From positions 1 through 7,042 of the forward strand of contig JAAZBR010000373.1 in the NCBI GenBank assembly GCA_012513735.1: a DNA stretch of 7,042 bases, in the 5' to 3' direction. This document shows, in pieces, positions 5,108 to 7,042 of this stretch. Positions within the stretch are counted from its first letter, which is position 1. Every line of letters starts with the position of its first letter. A program made the translations under genes and the position numbers. This stretch comes from Clostridiales bacterium. Its GTDB lineage: Bacteria > Bacillota > Clostridia > Christensenellales > Aristaeellaceae. The notes under the pieces are model-generated. The model was not told where the DNA came from. It did no database searches and worked only from the letters and a program-made list of their open reading frames with translations.

Positions 5108-5803
5108 ATGCCGCTGCACTACGACCTGCACATCCACAGCTGCCTGTCCCCCTGCGCAGATGAGGACATGACGCCGCAAAACATCTGTGCCATGGCCCGG
5201 TTGAAGGGGCTACAGATGATTGCGGTGGCCGACCATCAGTCTGCCGGCAACCTGCCGGCCCTGGATGCCTGCGCCCGACAGGAGGGCCTGCTGCTGATGC
5301 CGGCCCTGGAGGTGTGCACCCGGGAGGAAGTGCACCTGCTGGCCTATTTCGGCGATGTGGAGGCCGCCCTGGTCATGGGGGCTTGGTGCAGGGAGTTGCT
5401 GCCCGGCATCTTGAACCGGCCGGATTTTTTTGGCCGTCAGGTCTACCGGGATGCGGAGGACAATGAGCTGGGCGAGGAGCCCCTGCTGCTGCTGATGGCG
5501 CTGGATGCAGGGCTGACAGAGGTGGTGCGCAAGGTGCGCGCCCTGGGCGGGGTGCCTGTACCCGCCCATATCAACCGGGGCAGCAACGGCCTGCTGACGG
5601 CGCTGGGGTTTATCCCCGAGGAAGATGGTTTTACCGCCCTGGAAACTGACCGGCGGCTGCCCCTGATGGCGGATGTGTCCGCCTATCGGGTGCTGCATTC
5701 CTCCGACGCCCACAACCTGGGCGATATCGCCGAGCAGGGGCAGGTGCTGCCCGCTGAGGATGTGATAGGCACCCTGCGCTGGCTTGGGGGACAGAACGGA
5801 TAG
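5108..5803 (+). CDS. PHP-domain metal-dependent phosphoesterase
   Basis: The 231-residue protein is a stand-alone PHP domain, a fold that hydrolyses phosphate esters with two or three bound metal ions. The metal-binding motifs appear in order: DLHIHS at 6-11 (H8, H10), the D42-H43 pair in AVADHQS, E68 and H76 in the segment ALEVCTREEVHLL, H154 in PVPAHINR, and D200-A-H202 in HSSDAHN. All the expected ligands seem present, so it should be active. The substrate is unknown; relatives act on nucleoside phosphates, histidinol phosphate or DNA ends. Its start lies three bases after the DRTGG stop with no clear ribosome site of its own, which points to translational coupling. Stand-alone PHP genes are common next to DRTGG and HydS genes in Clostridia, so a part in that signalling pathway is plausible but inferred. 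Confidence 0.88.
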   Translation: MPLHYDLHIHSCLSPCADEDMTPQNICAMARLKGLQMIAVADHQSAGNLPALDACARQEGLLLMPALEVCTREEVHLLAYFGDVEAALVMGAWCRELLPGILNRPDFFGRQVYRDAEDNELGEEPLLLLMALDAGLTEVVRKVRALGGVPVPAHINRGSNGLLTALGFIPEEDGFTALETDRRLPLMADVSAYRVLHSSDAHNLGDIAEQGQVLPAEDVIGTLRWLGGQNG

Positions 5804-5830
5804 ACATGACTTAAGCGAAGGAGGGATACT

Positions 5831-6376
5831 ATGACAGAGCAGATCAGCCGGCAGGGCGCGCAGGCCGTGCAGGAGTTGCTGGCTCAGGCCCGCATGCAGC
5901 CGGGGGCTGTGCTGGTGATCGGCTGCAGCAGCAGCGAAATGATGGGCCAGCGGATCGGCAAGGCCTCCAGCCGGGAGGCGGCGGAGGCCCTGTGGGCGGG
6001 CATCGCTCCGGTGCTGCATCAGCAGGGGGTGGCTCTGGCCGTGCAGTGCTGTGAGCATCTAAACCGTGCCCTGATCGTGGAGCGGCAGACGGCCCTGCGC
6101 CTGGGGCTGGAGATCGTCAATGTGGTGCCCCGGCCGGATGCCGGCGGCGCCTTTGCGGCGGCGGCCTATGAGCATATGCAGGATCCGGTGGCGGTGGAGC
6201 AGATTGCAGCCGATGCCGGACTGGATATCGGCGGCACACTGATCGGCATGCACTTGAAACGGGTGGCGGTGCCCGTGCGCCTGAGCCTCAGCAGCATCGG
6301 TGAAGCGGGTATCCTGTGCGCCCGCACCCGGCCCAAATACATCGGCGGCCCCCGGGCCGCCTACCGGGAGCTGTAG
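5831..6376 (+). CDS. ywlG: UPF0340 (DUF436) family protein YwlG
   Basis: The 181-residue protein matches the Bacillus subtilis YwlG family along its whole length. Family signatures are the start-proximal helix with GAQAVQELL, IGCSSSEMMGQRIGKASS at 30-47, CCEHLNRALIVER at 73-85, VNVVPRPDAGG, ADAGLDIGGTLIGMHLKRVA and the C-terminal RPKYIGG. The biochemical function of the family is not established; the conserved Cys, Glu-His and Asp residues suggest an enzyme. The ribosome site AAGGAGG lies about six bases before the ATG. The gene begins 27 bases after the PHP stop, and the next gene begins one base after its own stop, so it belongs to the same transcript or has only a very short promoter of its own. 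It is a housekeeping-type gene rather than part of the redox module. Confidence 0.92.
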   Translation: MTEQISRQGAQAVQELLAQARMQPGAVLVIGCSSSEMMGQRIGKASSREAAEALWAGIAPVLHQQGVALAVQCCEHLNRALIVERQTALRLGLEIVNVVPRPDAGGAFAAAAYEHMQDPVAVEQIAADAGLDIGGTLIGMHLKRVAVPVRLSLSSIGEAGILCARTRPKYIGGPRAAYREL

Positions 6377-6377
6377 C

Positions 6378-7042
6378 ATGACGCCCGATCTGCAGGCTGT
6401 ATTGAGGGACAACATTGCCCGTATCCGGGAGCGCATGGCCGATGCCGCCCTGCGGGCCGGCCGACGCCCGGAGGATGTGCTACTGTGCGCGGTGTGCAAA
6501 AGCCAGCCCCCCGAGGCCATCCGCCTCAGCGCCGGCATGGCCATCGACCTGTTTGGTGAAAACCGCGAACAGGAGATGCGGGTGCATCAGCAGGACGGCC
6601 TGCATGGGGGCAAGCCCTGTCACTTCATCGGCCACCTGCAGACCAACAAGGTGAAGCGGGTGGTGGGGCAGGTGCAGATGATCCAGAGCGTCAACAGCCC
6701 GCGGCTGCTGCAGGCCATTGATAGGGAGGCCGGGCGCCAGGGCCTGGTGCAGGATATTCTGTTTGAGATCAATGTGGGCAATGAAGACAGCAAGATGGGC
6801 GCTGCCGCGGAGGATCTGTGGCCTCTGCTGGAGCAGGCCGCGGCCCTGAATTCCGTGCGGGTGCGGGGCCTGATGTCTATTCCCCCCCGCTTTGACAACT
6901 CCCCGGAAAGCCGCCGCTGGTTCGCCCTGACCCGGGAGATGCTGGAACAGGCCCGCCAGCGCCATCCCCAGCTGGACCGCCTGGACACCTTGTCCATGGG
7001 CATGAGCGACAGCTTTGAGGCCGCCATCTTGGAGGGGGCTAC
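6378..7042 (+). CDS. yggS: YggS/YlmE family pyridoxal-phosphate homeostasis protein (3' end cut)
   Basis: Translation gives 221 residues before the window ends. The alanine-racemase-like TIM barrel of the PLP-binding YggS/YlmE/PROSC family is plain. K41 in AVCKSQ is the expected PLP lysine. LFGENREQE is at 58-66, FIGHLQTNKVK at 83-93, QSVNS at 103-107, INVGNEDSKMG at 131-141, RGLMSIPP at 163-170 and the phosphate-binding LSMGMSDSFEAAI at 205-217. The family keeps free PLP and amino-acid/keto-acid pools balanced and has no known catalytic turnover. Only about the last 10-15 residues should be missing. The ATG lies one base after the ywlG stop with no obvious ribosome site of its own, which suggests coupling. 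In Firmicutes this gene often precedes sepF and other cell-division genes, which could lie beyond the edge. Confidence 0.95.
   Translation, partial: MTPDLQAVLRDNIARIRERMADAALRAGRRPEDVLLCAVCKSQPPEAIRLSAGMAIDLFGENREQEMRVHQQDGLHGGKPCHFIGHLQTNKVKRVVGQVQMIQSVNSPRLLQAIDREAGRQGLVQDILFEINVGNEDSKMGAAAEDLWPLLEQAAALNSVRVRGLMSIPPRFDNSPESRRWFALTREMLEQARQRHPQLDRLDTLSMGMSDSFEAAILEGA

Noticed and set aside
5210..6058. Minus-strand open frame of 282 codons opposite PHP and ywlG
   Set aside because: It lies opposite two clearly recognised genes, is rich in H, Q and P as antisense frames of GC-rich genes are, and has no family features.

Overview
The window looks like chromosomal DNA from a GC-rich anaerobic Firmicute of the Clostridia. 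Evidence: strong AGGAGG-type ribosome sites, a Rex repressor, a YwlG/UPF0340 protein, sigma-A-like promoters, and a cluster built round a HydS-like (group C) [FeFe]-hydrogenase. I cannot name a species. I saw no tRNA, rRNA, CRISPR array, transposase or integrase.

Left part, minus strand (1-1815). Read in the direction of transcription, it holds a 240-residue protein I do not recognise, with a C-terminal four-cysteine zinc-type site, then rex, the NADH/NAD+-sensing repressor, then the start of an MFS transporter cut by the window edge. The three genes could be one transcript, with a GC-rich hairpin in each gap.

Divergent control region (1816-2280). An AT-rich stretch of about 140 bases lies next to the minus-strand operon. 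It is followed by about 300 bases with several short inverted repeats but no convincing gene. A very good sigma-A promoter (TTGACA, 17 bases, TAGAAT) sits just before the rightward genes. A weak Rex-box-like sequence lies in the AT-rich part.

Middle part, plus strand (2281-5803). The order is a DRTGG-type small protein, an RsbW/SpoIIAB-like HATPase, a HydS-like [FeFe]-hydrogenase, a second DRTGG-type protein and a PHP phosphoesterase. A good terminator and a new promoter separate the hydrogenase gene from the second DRTGG gene. The hydrogenase keeps the four H-cluster cysteines. It has alanine where catalytic enzymes have the proton-relay cysteine, and it ends in a short helical tail with no PAS domain. 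I read this as a redox or H2 signalling module: the hydrogenase is the likely sensor, and the HATPase, DRTGG and PHP proteins are likely output or partner-switch components. That assignment is inference. No catalytic or electron-bifurcating hydrogenase subunits follow within the window.

Right part, plus strand (5831-7042). It holds ywlG (UPF0340/DUF436) and then yggS/ylmE, a PLP-homeostasis protein that runs off the window edge. Both are housekeeping-type genes, probably read through from the PHP gene.
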